Shown piece by piece: positions 1-8,778 of a stretch of DNA of 64,000 nt (positions within the stretch are counted from its first letter, which is position 1; each line of letters starts with the position of its first letter). This DNA comes from an uncultured Eubacteriales bacterium. GTDB taxonomy: Bacteria > Bacillota > Clostridia > Lachnospirales > Lachnospiraceae. The position numbers and the translations under genes were made by a program. The DNA is taken from contig UQYF01000007.1 of the NCBI GenBank assembly GCA_900545175.1, forward strand, positions 1 through 64,000, read 5' to 3'. The notes beneath the pieces were generated by a model, which worked only from the letters and a program-made list of their open reading frames with translations, had not been told where the DNA came from and did no database searches.

Positions 1-3
1 CGA

Positions 4-52
4 CTGCGTTCATGAGCAAGTAGCGAAAGCGGATTGCGAATGTCCGCTTTAC
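4..52 (+). repeat. 49-bp dispersed repeat, copy 1
   Basis: This 49-bp stretch is found again, perfectly and in reverse complement, at 58443-58491. It contains a hairpin (AAGCGGA, 9-nt loop, TCCGCTT). Shorter diverged relatives sharing the core 'tgagca..tagcg.aagcggatt' lie at 22405-22425 and 63675-63708, and a partial one runs off the window end at about 63980. It is intergenic and has no visible coding capacity. It is probably a REP-like intergenic repeat or a remnant of a small mobile element. Confidence 0.7.
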
Positions 53-148
53 TCTGAACTAGAATGCCTTTTCTGTCCTGCTATCCATCCGCCCTATTTT
101 TCTGCAAAAAAGCATCCTACCGCATACGGCTATAATTAAGAACATTTT

Positions 149-1123
149 TTATAAAATTTTATTCTTGTTAACATTATACACATCCTGCCACTCTCTGCTG
201 TTTTCCTCCATCATATGCTGCACTTTCTCATGATCCTTCGCCGTATTACATACAGGCACAATCCTCTCCAATATATGGACATCAAAGTATTTCCTTCTGA
301 CACCGCTTACCGTTCCTTTTCCATCGCGGCAGGTTATAAAAATGGGCTGCACAGGTACATTATTTTTCACTGCATAATAAAATGCACCTCTTTTTAGCGG
401 ACGCGGTCTGTCATAACCCCACCACTCCGACTGTTCAGGATACACAAGAATGCAGTCCCCTCTGTTAAGATAATGCGAAACGGCACTGTCAAACAGCTTT
501 ATCATCCGGTGCTCAGATGAAAAAGGCAATATTCCGAACGCTCTCATGTACCTGCCGAGCCTTCCCTTCTGATTGTTAAAATCAGCTACCATAACCTTAA
601 GCTGCCGTCCGCGAAGCATTCCGCTCTTTTTTAATGCCCACCTTACAACAATCGCATCAAGCTTGTTTATATGATTGCAGGTTATTATCATGCCGGGACT
701 GCTTTGAATACAACCCTTTTCTGTTTTGCTTTTTGATGTATCCTTTATCATACTGTCATTTACATATGACTGCACAGTTATATTTCCATTTATATTTTTA
801 TATGACTGCCTGATTACATTATTATTTTTAATTATTGTATATTTATCAGGTTTATTTTTTTCATTCCCATAATCCTTATAGATTTTCGTGCGGAATATGA
901 ATCGGTTCACAATCCACATAAATGGGCTGATTATAAATGTGCGTATCAATGCCTGGCGAAGCTTTGTCATCCCTGCCGGAATATACGGAAAATTCTCATC
1001 AACAGGCTGGCAGCTGCTATAATCTATGGGGTCTATGTGTGCATTGAAATCTCCATTTTTTTCAGCCTCTTTTATCTTCTCTAATACATCGGGTGTAGTG
1101 TACGCTAACTTAAAATAGTTCAC
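149..1123 (-). CDS. PlsC-like acyltransferase with low-complexity insertion
   Basis: Probable 1-acylglycerol-3-phosphate (lysophospholipid) acyltransferase, which would transfer an acyl chain to a lysophospholipid at the membrane. The family NHx4D catalytic motif is seen as N150-H151 to D156, the block III equivalent is YPEQSEWW (228-235), and a PVQPIF strand (257-262) fits block IV. The start is a GTG whose GTG overlaps the TAG stop of the upstream glycosyltransferase (TAGTG), with GGGAGG about 10 nt upstream, so the two are translationally coupled. Residues 96-142, just before the catalytic motif, are Asn/Ile/Lys/Ser-rich and look like an insertion rather than part of the fold. Substrate specificity cannot be read from the sequence. 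Confidence 0.8.
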   Translation of the reverse strand: MNYFKLAYTTPDVLEKIKEAEKNGDFNAHIDPIDYSSCQPVDENFPYIPAGMTKLRQALIRTFIISPFMWIVNRFIFRTKIYKDYGNEKNKPDKYTIIKNNNVIRQSYKNINGNITVQSYVNDSMIKDTSKSKTEKGCIQSSPGMIITCNHINKLDAIVVRWALKKSGMLRGRQLKVMVADFNNQKGRLGRYMRAFGILPFSSEHRMIKLFDSAVSHYLNRGDCILVYPEQSEWWGYDRPRPLKRGAFYYAVKNNVPVQPIFITCRDGKGTVSGVRRKYFDVHILERIVPVCNTAKDHEKVQHMMEENSREWQDVYNVNKNKIL

Positions 1124-2556
1124 TAATACTGCACCCTCCCGATTTTTTCCCAGCTCTTAGGCTTTAGTCCAAGTACTGCACGCACTACGATAAAAATATA
1201 TTCCATATAGAAAAAAGGATGCATAAGCATAAGCCACAGCTTTTTAACAGACGAAAGCCCTATATTTTTCCAGTCTGCAAGCACAGCCATGACAGAGAGT
1301 GCGAAAAAAGCTGTGTATATGAGAAGAAAAGCCGCTGCCGCCTGCCAAAAATTTAATGTAATAATGTTAAAGAATACAGCCGCAGAAAGTGTTCCGATAT
1401 ATGCATACACAATCCACAATGACAATATATAGTAATTGTCCGCAAATGCCCACAGCCCATGCCGCTTAAACAGCTCCCGGCAGTAAAGCCTGTCTGCCTC
1501 CACCATTCCTGTCATCCATCTTGTCCTTCGCTTGTTCGTGTCAGCATGTGACGGTGCCTCCTCAAGATAAAGCTTTGCATATGAATAATGAAATGTCCTT
1601 ATCCCCTTGCAGGCACAATCTCTTAGAAGCTCCATATCCTCTGTTAGAGTCTGCCTGTAATTCCAGCCGCCCCACTCCTCAACCAAATCCCCTCTTATGA
1701 GAATTCCTGTCGTTATCAGCATTGTAGTAAAACCCATCGCACTCTTAAATCTGTTCCCAAGTTCATCTATGATAGACCATATAAGACCGTTCTGGCAGGT
1801 GATATGATTACATGCCGTCATGCTTCTTACATTATGACTGCACTCATTAATTTTGTCTGAAATGCTGTCATTTGTGATATTATTATTTATCATATTGCTG
1901 TTTACAATATTGCCATTTATTATACTATCATTTATTATACTATTATTTATGATATCGCCGTTTGCTATATTACGATTTTTGATATCAGCATTTTTACTAA
2001 TGCCGCATGAAATATTATTATAAGCGGATGCATCATTCATCGTGTAATTGCCAACCAGCTTGCGCGCCGTTATGACCTGCGCACCGCTTTCAAGCGCATC
2101 ATTCATGTTTTTCATAAAATCAGCATCCAGTCTGCAATCCGCATCGACAATCATATATCCGTCATATTTTCTGCCCGACATCAGAATATGCCTGATGCAA
2201 TAATCAAGGCAGTCGCCCTTGCTTTTTTGTTCCTCGTCAACATATACTCTTGCGTCAATCTCTTTGGCATAATCAATTACTTCATCATGAGGATTTTTCA
2301 CAATGACATATGTGTCAAACAGTCTTTCCCCCGCTTCTTTTGTGCACTCCCTGCCATAGCTTTGCTCTTTTATGCTCTGAAACAGCGGAAGTACTGCTCT
2401 GCCCTCGTCCCTTGCCGGAACAATAAGTGCGAAGCGGTGCTTCCTATCACATGACAGCTTTTTCTGCGGAAAAATCCATCCAAACCATCCAATCAGACGC
2501 GGAAAATACAGTATCAGAAATATTATCGTAATTGATATTAAAAAATTATTTCCCAT
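1123..2556 (-). CDS. GT2 family membrane glycosyltransferase with pentapeptide-repeat insertion
   Basis: Family 2 glycosyltransferase of the membrane-bound type. It has an N-terminal membrane segment (5-19), a GT-A domain with VDADCR (DxD, 137-142), TEDMEL (acceptor-side ED, 305-310) and RRTRW (343-347, the Q/RxxRW-like motif), then three or four C-terminal membrane helices (about 375-465). It probably makes or extends an envelope glycan or glycolipid, fitting the PlsC-like gene it overlaps. Residues 189-233 are nine tandem pentapeptides of N-x-[DNS]-[IM]-x type, placed between the DxD and ED motifs where the family normally has continuous sequence. The start is an ATG with GAGGG 7 nt upstream. 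Donor and acceptor are unknown. Confidence 0.8.
   Translation of the reverse strand: MGNNFLISITIIFLILYFPRLIGWFGWIFPQKKLSCDRKHRFALIVPARDEGRAVLPLFQSIKEQSYGRECTKEAGERLFDTYVIVKNPHDEVIDYAKEIDARVYVDEEQKSKGDCLDYCIRHILMSGRKYDGYMIVDADCRLDADFMKNMNDALESGAQVITARKLVGNYTMNDASAYNNISCGISKNADIKNRNIANGDIINNSIINDSIINGNIVNSNMINNNITNDSISDKINECSHNVRSMTACNHITCQNGLIWSIIDELGNRFKSAMGFTTMLITTGILIRGDLVEEWGGWNYRQTLTEDMELLRDCACKGIRTFHYSYAKLYLEEAPSHADTNKRRTRWMTGMVEADRLYCRELFKRHGLWAFADNYYILSLWIVYAYIGTLSAAVFFNIITLNFWQAAAAFLLIYTAFFALSVMAVLADWKNIGLSSVKKLWLMLMHPFFYMEYIFIVVRAVLGLKPKSWEKIGRVQY
1858..1992 (-). repeat. Nine 15-bp coding repeats (pentapeptide repeats) inside the GT2 gene
   Basis: The DNA has a clear 15-bp period here, each unit on the + strand having the form nnnATAnnnnnnATTT. 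It encodes nine units such as NGDII, NNSII, NDSII, NGNIV and NSNMI. The reading frame is kept throughout. The regular N-x-[DNS]-I-x pattern resembles pentapeptide-repeat proteins, although the usual A(D/N)LxX central leucine is isoleucine here. Confidence 0.8.
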
Positions 2557-2719
2557 TTATTACACCCTCTTGTCATAGACTAAAGTGTCTTTGCTTATAT
2601 CTTATTTGACACTATTTCATGGACACATTCCATAAGCCTGCACATCCTTCTGTGAACTGCCCATTGTCTAAAGCCAGTGGGCTTTCTGCTTCAAAAATAG
2701 TGGTATATTTCAATTTCTT

Positions 2720-3532
2720 TTACAACTGCTTGAAAGCAGACTTTATTTTTACGTACCGGTCAAGCACATCATCGTGAGCGTAAAGCTTATACACACTGTG
2801 CAGCCTTTCTATCTCCCACGGCTTCACATTCACTGTATGAATGTAGGGGAACAGCCGCAGCGATTTACAAAAATGCTGTATCACTGTGCCGGGTCTGTAA
2901 CACTTCTGTTCATTGTATTTTTCATGCAGAAATAGCTTTTTCCTACACATACGGTTAAGTGAAGTCTGGTCAGGAAAGAACATTTTCCTGTTGTGGCACA
3001 TCTGCCTTGCCTTTTTAAACAATCCGTCCTTGCGGCATTGAGGCATATCAAACAATAACACGCCTGTATTCATGTAATTATATCCAATAAACCACTTTCC
3101 GAGAAAATCTCTCACGCCGGCCATCTCAAAACCGGAAATGTCCATATTATAAAGAGGTTCTATATCATCGCAGGCTACCACATCCGCATCAAGGTAGAGA
3201 AGCCTGTTCACTAAAATATCATCCGCATATAGCCTTAACATGGAATACGGCGTGTACACTGTATCTTTATTGACACATTCTGCAAGGTCATTTTTAAATA
3301 CTCCTGTCTTATCAATCAAAAAAACCCTGCTATCGACGCAGACACTTGAAATCACATTTTCTATCATTCTCGCCTGCTGCCAGCTAATCGGCGCATAATC
3401 GTCCCTCATATTCTGTAAATTTGCAGTCATGATATAGACATCGAGTCTTCCTTTATAATATTTTATTATGGAAAGCAGCGCTATCAAAATGCCGTCAAAG
3501 ATGCGGTCATTGCCGCAAAAAAGGATATTCAT
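2720..3532 (-). CDS. GT8 family glycosyltransferase (LgtC/galactosyltransferase-like)
   Basis: Retaining family 8 glycosyltransferase of 270 aa. Visible family features are the N-terminal strand MNILFCGNDR, the metal-binding DxD in LLYLDADVVA (D115/D117), YNYMNTGVLLFD, and FPDQTSLN, which matches the DQ-x-x-[LF]-N motif. The longer frame reaches 3631, but the ATG at 3530-3532 has AAGGAG 6 nt upstream and begins exactly at the domain's first strand, so that start is preferred. It would transfer a sugar to lipid- or polysaccharide-linked acceptors at the inner face of the membrane, in keeping with neighbouring envelope genes. The specific sugar is unknown. Confidence 0.8.
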   Translation of the reverse strand: MNILFCGNDRIFDGILIALLSIIKYYKGRLDVYIMTANLQNMRDDYAPISWQQARMIENVISSVCVDSRVFLIDKTGVFKNDLAECVNKDTVYTPYSMLRLYADDILVNRLLYLDADVVACDDIEPLYNMDISGFEMAGVRDFLGKWFIGYNYMNTGVLLFDMPQCRKDGLFKKARQMCHNRKMFFPDQTSLNRMCRKKLFLHEKYNEQKCYRPGTVIQHFCKSLRLFPYIHTVNVKPWEIERLHSVYKLYAHDDVLDRYVKIKSAFKQL

Positions 3533-3676
3533 GAAAGTCTCCTTACCTATTGGGGGTAATTTTAGGTAATTGCAAAACACCGTATCCGGCAATCGGATGT
3601 TGAGAAACCTTGCCGATACCATTCCCTGCATTGTATGATTTTACTGGCAAACCTGCTCAATCGCCCGGCAGCAAGC

Positions 3677-4471
3677 TCAAGTTTTACAATTATCTGTCTT
3701 GATATATTTAACCTTTTCATAGGTGGATTCCTTGCTGCGCACTGTCATGGCATCATATACCTGACTGCACAGCTTGTTAGCGGCTTGTCTTTGGTTTACT
3801 GTATTATCAGGCACAAAAGGACCATCAATGTATATTGTGATTCGAGTTCTCCAAAAATGCTTTTGATATGTCACAGTAAAGGAATACACCGGACAATTAT
3901 ATGTTACAGGGTACCTAAATGAGCTTTCACCGAAATGACGGATTTTGGTATAGTACGGCCATATATGCGCTTCAGGATAGATATATACCGGATAACCCTT
4001 CTGCACATACTGCTCTAGCTTATCTATAAAGCTTTTCATTCCGCCAAGCTTATTAGGAATGGGAAAAGCTCCTAACATCTCCATTATATTTTTTGTTCCA
4101 TAGAGCGACACATTGTCGGGATGCGCCAGTATAATAGCTTTTTTCGGAAAGCTTATGCAGGTCGGAATATAGCCGTCCCCCGGAACATGAGTATGATTTC
4201 CGTAAAAAAATGCTGTTCCGGTTCTATGTCTGCTGCCATCACAAGCTATCCGCAGCTTGTCTTTACCTTCTATCTTCATTCCAAAACGAAGCTTCATATA
4301 TATGAAAGCCACCGGAGTCATAATTATATGGTACAATATCCACGCTCCTATGCGCCACAGCCTATTATGATTATATTGATAGTTTTCATCAACCGCTATC
4401 GTATTTCTTTTTATCCCCGAAAATTCGTCCTCAAGCTCATTGTCGTAGTAATATATTTTTTTTTGCTTCAT
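3677..4471 (-). CDS. PlsC-like lysophospholipid acyltransferase (variant motif)
   Basis: A 264-aa protein with the architecture of small PlsC-family acyltransferases: a membrane helix at about 42-60, then FFYGNHTHVPGD (88-99) in the position of the NHx4D motif and VYIYPEAHIWPYY (162-174) in the position of the EGTR block. The spacing from N92-H93 to D99 is one residue longer than canonical, so the catalytic His/Asp assignment is uncertain (H95 could be the partner). It is a second acyltransferase in the same cluster as the 149-1123 gene, but of a different subtype. The ribosome binding site is weak. A role in phospholipid or glycolipid acylation is inferred from family and context. Confidence 0.7.
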   Translation of the reverse strand: MKQKKIYYYDNELEDEFSGIKRNTIAVDENYQYNHNRLWRIGAWILYHIIMTPVAFIYMKLRFGMKIEGKDKLRIACDGSRHRTGTAFFYGNHTHVPGDGYIPTCISFPKKAIILAHPDNVSLYGTKNIMEMLGAFPIPNKLGGMKSFIDKLEQYVQKGYPVYIYPEAHIWPYYTKIRHFGESSFRYPVTYNCPVYSFTVTYQKHFWRTRITIYIDGPFVPDNTVNQRQAANKLCSQVYDAMTVRSKESTYEKVKYIKTDNCKT

Positions 4472-4616
4472 ACGGGATATTATTTACACAAAAAATAAAT
4501 TTATTCCATTAATATTTCCATTAATATTCATATATGCAGCCGGTATGTGTTTTAATAAATTTATACATTTTATAATCAATTTTTCCGTCAGGCAAAATAT
4601 TACAGTCTTATTATAA

Positions 4617-4653
4617 AAATTCGGATATCACAGCATACTTTGATACCCGAATC
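4617..4653. promoter_or_regulatory. Imperfect palindrome sharing a motif with the integrase leader
   Basis: ATTCGG and ATCA pair with TGAT and CCGAAT around a short loop. The right half (TACTTTGATACCCGAATC) recurs with one change at 48594-48611, directly before the tyrosine recombinase gene. Function is unknown; it could be an operator, an attenuator or a small repeat. Confidence 0.35.
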
Positions 4654-4710
4654 TTATAAAGAATAATGTTTACAATCTATTTCAAAAAAAATATAATATA
4701 ACAAAATAAT

Positions 4711-4860
4711 GATATCAGGGTCAAAAGGTCAAAAAGCCGTTCGTGCTTGCACGATTAGGCTTTTGAACTTGGGACCCGCAAAACATGAGGAATCAGCGGA
4801 TTCCGAATGTTTTAGAATTGCGGGAGCTGTTTTATGGCGGAGCAATTCGAGGATATCAAA
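4711..4860 (+). promoter_or_regulatory. Structured leader element, copy 1 (candidate cis-regulatory RNA)
   Basis: This sits in the 443-bp gap between divergent genes, 55 nt before the gene at 4915. It forms a three-tier hairpin: GGGTC (4718-4722) with GACCC (4773-4777), TCAAAAAGCC (4729-4738) with GGCTTTTGA (4758-4766), and CGTG/CACG around a CTTG loop (4742-4753). A second stem, GAATTGC/GCAATTC, follows at about 4815-4852. A related element upstream of manC (31727-31910) keeps the same architecture with paired base changes, which suggests a conserved RNA rather than chance. Confidence 0.5.
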
Positions 4861-4914
4861 TGAGGGGCAAAATACCTTTTGACTGCAACATTATAATAAA
4901 AATAAGGAGTCCAT

Positions 4915-6543
4915 ATGAACAATTCCTCCACCAAAAAACTTACCACGAAAAACATTTTTTTTATAATACTTATCTGCTTTCTGCTCTCCGTCATTCCGCT
5001 GTATATAATCGGCATGTACGCGCATCCGAGTGTTGACGACTATTACTACGGAACGCAGACAGTACAGGTCTGGAACGAAACTCACTCCATCGCATCGGTT
5101 ATAAAATGCTCATTTGATGAGATGCTTAACACTTACAACATATGGCAGGGAAATTTCTCAGCCATCTTTCTCATGCGCCTACAGCCGGGAATATTCGGTG
5201 AACAGTACTATTTTATTACACCGCTCATACTTTTAAGTGCATATATTGGCTTTTCAATCTTCTTTTTCTATACAGCGCTTAAGAAAATATTTAAGACTGA
5301 CAGCTATCTTGCGGCAACTGTCGGAATATGCCTCACATTCGTGTCAATGCAGCTATGCATGACACCTAGCGATTCCTTTTACTGGTATAACGGTGCTATA
5401 TATTACACATTTTTTTATAGCCTGATGCTTTTCCTCTTCGCACTTCTTATAAGAATGCGCACTGCCAAAGCTGCCGGAACGGTTATTTTTACCTTAATCA
5501 GCTTTGTACTCGCATTCTTAATCGGCGGAAGCAATTATGCGACAGCACTTTTTATGTGCATTATTCTCGCTCTCGCTGCCGCAGCTGCGATATACTCAGT
5601 ACTTACGAAAAAAAATAAAGTTATCCGCTCTTACCATATGGCAGCATATATCATCGTTGCACTCGCTGCCATGGCAGGACTTTTTATAAGCATGGCTGCA
5701 CCCGGAAATGCGCTTAGACAGGACTCCGTTGGCGGAAGCACCGGCATAATAAAGACCTTTATCTATACTTTTGCGTTCGGCGGCTACAGCATCGCCAAAG
5801 TATTAAATGCTCCCTGCCTTATATTTTTTGTATGCATGATTCCAGCATTTTACAGCATAGCAAAAAAAAGCGGCTTCTCTTACAGATATCCGCTTCTTGT
5901 CGCTGCGTTCACCTTTGGTCTGTACTGCTCGATGGGAACCCCTGTATTCTACGCACAAGGACTTCGCATGCCTTACAGAATGATGAATATTATATTTTTT
6001 GCCGCGTATGTGTATATCGCATTTAATATGATTTATCTTCTGGGGTGGATTTGGAATAAGTATGGGAAGGATTCCCACGAAAATATGTCTCATAAAGATA
6101 CTTATAAAATAAACACAGACAAAAAGCATATATCCCTTGATGATATTGTAAATAATTTTTATGATAAAATAAAAGCAAGCCGCAAAAATGCCATTCTTGC
6201 ACTTGCCATAAGCCTATGTGCCTTTGTCATCGCATGCATCGGCTGTATCGAGGTCGGTGAGACAGAATACAAGAGCGGTGATGCAGGCTTTAGCAATCTT
6301 CCTCTCTCAGCCACAGCAGCACTCTCACTGCTAAACGGTGATGCAAAAATCTACGATGCTGAGCTTACAGCACGCGATGAGTACCTCACAAGCACAAGCG
6401 ATGACGAACAGTTCATAACCGTCCCCGCCCTGTCAAAGCGCCCTGCGCCGATATTCCACTCCGACATAACCGATGATGCCGGCGACTGGCACAATGCGCA
6501 CCTTGCAATGTACTACCGTAAGGAATGCGTCTGGACGGAATAA
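4915..6543 (+). CDS. Polytopic membrane protein, DUF6056-like (possible GT-C)
   Basis: A 542-aa integral membrane protein with about ten to twelve hydrophobic segments. An acidic first extracytoplasmic loop with HPSVDDYYYG (residues 37-46), followed by WQGNFSA, resembles DUF6056-type and GT-C-like proteins, in which an early Asp pair is often catalytic. A charged cytoplasmic insert rich in Lys/Asp/Asn occupies roughly 384-420, and a soluble tail of about 90 residues follows the last helix. AAGGAG lies about 6 nt before the ATG. A role in surface-polymer assembly is an inference from fold and neighbours. It is preceded by the structured element at 4711-4860. Confidence 0.6.
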   Translation: MNNSSTKKLTTKNIFFIILICFLLSVIPLYIIGMYAHPSVDDYYYGTQTVQVWNETHSIASVIKCSFDEMLNTYNIWQGNFSAIFLMRLQPGIFGEQYYFITPLILLSAYIGFSIFFFYTALKKIFKTDSYLAATVGICLTFVSMQLCMTPSDSFYWYNGAIYYTFFYSLMLFLFALLIRMRTAKAAGTVIFTLISFVLAFLIGGSNYATALFMCIILALAAAAAIYSVLTKKNKVIRSYHMAAYIIVALAAMAGLFISMAAPGNALRQDSVGGSTGIIKTFIYTFAFGGYSIAKVLNAPCLIFFVCMIPAFYSIAKKSGFSYRYPLLVAAFTFGLYCSMGTPVFYAQGLRMPYRMMNIIFFAAYVYIAFNMIYLLGWIWNKYGKDSHENMSHKDTYKINTDKKHISLDDIVNNFYDKIKASRKNAILALAISLCAFVIACIGCIEVGETEYKSGDAGFSNLPLSATAALSLLNGDAKIYDAELTARDEYLTSTSDDEQFITVPALSKRPAPIFHSDITDDAGDWHNAHLAMYYRKECVWTE

Positions 6544-6547
6544 AAAA

Positions 6548-6599
6548 GACTACACTTTTACAGTTGAAATGTATCAAAATCAACTGTAAAAGTGTAGTC
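6548..6599 (-). terminator. Rho-independent terminator for helD
   Basis: A perfect 20-bp stem (6548-6567 with 6580-6599) around a 12-nt loop. Read on the minus strand it is followed by TTTTTTATT, so it terminates the helD transcript. The U-tract overlaps the stop codon of the convergent gene ending at 6543. On the plus strand there is no U-tract, so it would act there only as a barrier hairpin. Confidence 0.85.
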
Positions 6600-6654
6600 A
6601 GGAAAATCATTGACATGCTTATTGTTACCGGCATTTTAATCCGTTATTCAACCT

Positions 6655-8754
6655 CTACGGCAGCAACTCACACCCATCCCCCGTCCCATAGAAATCCAGC
6701 GCATGCAGCGCTCTTGTCGCCCCGATATACAGAAGCTGCCTATGGTAATCGGAATGATAATGCTCCTTGTCGGCGTTCACAATATGCACACTGTCAAACT
6801 CAAGACCCTTAGCAAGATAGTAAGGCGCAACGACAACGCCTGTCTTGAAGCAGTCTGTGTTCTTGTTGAGCACAGTCACCTTGAAGCTCTCCTCGTCATC
6901 CTCGGTCTCGCGGATATTTTCTAGGATTTTATCCCCAACATACTCCGCTTCCGCCTGAGTTTTGCACAAAACAGCTATTGTTTCGTACACATTTGCGGAT
7001 AACTCATCGCTTATCTTATTGCCGAGAGAAACGTACATCTCATTTTCCGTGGCATACATATGCTTTTCAGGCTTATTTCCATGCCTGTCAATTCCGTCAA
7101 TTCCTTTTATTCCGGCAATCTCAGCCGCATAGTCGGTTATCTCAACTGTTGAGCGGTAGCTCTTGTTGAGAACAATACGCTTAGAATCCTTTCCCAATAT
7201 TTCCGGAAGGAAATTGAGCACATCCGATTTTTCGGAATCGACAGACTGCTCCTTATCTCCGAGAATTGTCATAGGACATTTGAAAACCCAGCCGATAATG
7301 CAGTACTGAATGTAGGAATAGTCCTGCATCTCATCCACAAGAAGATGCTTAATCTGCTGCTCATTGCCGACTCCATAGAGCAGATACTTAAGATAGAGCA
7401 TGGCATATACATCCTCATAGCCTGCCTTTCTTGGCTGACCTTCCGCAACAGCAATCGGCTCTTCTCCTATGCTCTCAAGAAATTCATTATATATTTTAAA
7501 GATATCTCTTGTGCGGTACAATGCATTGAACTTATCTTTTACGATAGCAGCCTCAATATCATCAAATTCATGCCCTGTAAGTGTGGCATACTCATCAACA
7601 ATATATTCCCGCACCGCATCCATTCTTCTAAAAAGCGGAATATCCGGCAGCTTATTGTAAAATAAGTCAGCTATGCTGTCCGCATCCTTTTCAAGCTTCT
7701 TGTACTTGATATCCTTAAAATCCATAAGCTCATACTCTAACGAGAATACAAAAGCGTTTATCGCCTCTGCAAAATCCCCGGATGAGCGTGCAGACAGCTT
7801 GTCCTGCCGCATCTTGGCATAATCCGGTTCAATGTCCTCATGTATAAGCACATCTTCAAGAAAATCATAGTGTCTCTCAATTCTGCACACATCGGAAAGC
7901 TCCTTTGCGGCAAAATCGTCAAATGTCATTTCACTAATATTCTCCTCGCCAAGCTCCGGCAATATATGGGAAATATAATCCGAAAAAACATCATTTGGGG
8001 ACAATATAAGCACCTGGGATGCCATAAGGTCTTCACGGTGATGATATAGAAGGTATGCTATTCGATGAAGTGCAACGGAAGTCTTACCCGAACCTGCACC
8101 ACCCTGAACAATAAGTATTCTGTCCTTCTCGTTTCTTATTATGGAATTCTGCTCCTTTTGAATTGTTCCTACAATATTCTTAAGGCGGGCATCCGCATTC
8201 ATTGAAAGTGCCTGCTTTAATATGTCATCATCAATCTTTATATCGCTCTCAACAGCATAGAGAAGCTTGCCCTTTTTAATCTTGTATTGGTATTTCTTTA
8301 CAATCTCTCCTTCAACTATTCCGCCCGGAGCCTCGTAGGAAGCCCTTCCCGCATCATAGTCATAAAACAGGCTGGAAATCGGAGCACGCCAGTCGTATAT
8401 AAGCGGCAGTGTGCCTTTTCCCTCGGAAAAATTACCGATACCGATATAGCAGCACTCCGGCTCATCATCACCGTCAAACAGAAAGTCCACACGCGCAAAA
8501 TAAGGTGAGTCCTGCATTTTTTTGTACATGTGAAGAGTTTTCATATTTCTGCTTCTGAAATTGGCATGATTGAACATCTGCTGCCTGTTCTCGTACTCCT
8601 CATAGCCATACTCATCGAAATCGCTGTTGTTTTCCCAATACAGCTCCTGAAGCTGCGCTATATCCCTGTCATTTAATTTCATCTCATGTTCAATATTCTC
8701 AATAGCAGTCTCAAGCTTACCCTCTATTAATTCTAAATATTCTTCCTCTGTCAT
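6655..8754 (-). CDS. helD: HelD-like superfamily 1 helicase / RNA polymerase recycling factor
   Basis: A UvrD/Rep-type SF1 ATPase of 699 aa, slightly shorter than Bacillus subtilis HelD. Walker A is GGAGSGKT (218-225), Walker B is LLVDEMQDYSY, and the C-terminal motif VI region is LLYIGATRALHALDFYG. The N-terminal helical arm (1-85) and the following YIGIGNF...LPLIYDWRAPISSLFYDY block are characteristic of HelD rather than PcrA. In Firmicutes HelD dislodges stalled RNA polymerase from DNA or RNA. An AAAGGG site precedes the ATG. deoC lies 24 bp upstream on the same strand, so co-transcription is likely. Confidence 0.85.
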   Translation of the reverse strand: MTEEEYLELIEGKLETAIENIEHEMKLNDRDIAQLQELYWENNSDFDEYGYEEYENRQQMFNHANFRSRNMKTLHMYKKMQDSPYFARVDFLFDGDDEPECCYIGIGNFSEGKGTLPLIYDWRAPISSLFYDYDAGRASYEAPGGIVEGEIVKKYQYKIKKGKLLYAVESDIKIDDDILKQALSMNADARLKNIVGTIQKEQNSIIRNEKDRILIVQGGAGSGKTSVALHRIAYLLYHHREDLMASQVLILSPNDVFSDYISHILPELGEENISEMTFDDFAAKELSDVCRIERHYDFLEDVLIHEDIEPDYAKMRQDKLSARSSGDFAEAINAFVFSLEYELMDFKDIKYKKLEKDADSIADLFYNKLPDIPLFRRMDAVREYIVDEYATLTGHEFDDIEAAIVKDKFNALYRTRDIFKIYNEFLESIGEEPIAVAEGQPRKAGYEDVYAMLYLKYLLYGVGNEQQIKHLLVDEMQDYSYIQYCIIGWVFKCPMTILGDKEQSVDSEKSDVLNFLPEILGKDSKRIVLNKSYRSTVEITDYAAEIAGIKGIDGIDRHGNKPEKHMYATENEMYVSLGNKISDELSANVYETIAVLCKTQAEAEYVGDKILENIRETEDDEESFKVTVLNKNTDCFKTGVVVAPYYLAKGLEFDSVHIVNADKEHYHSDYHRQLLYIGATRALHALDFYGTGDGCELLP

Positions 8755-8778
8755 CTACAGCACCCTTTCCAAAAAATC

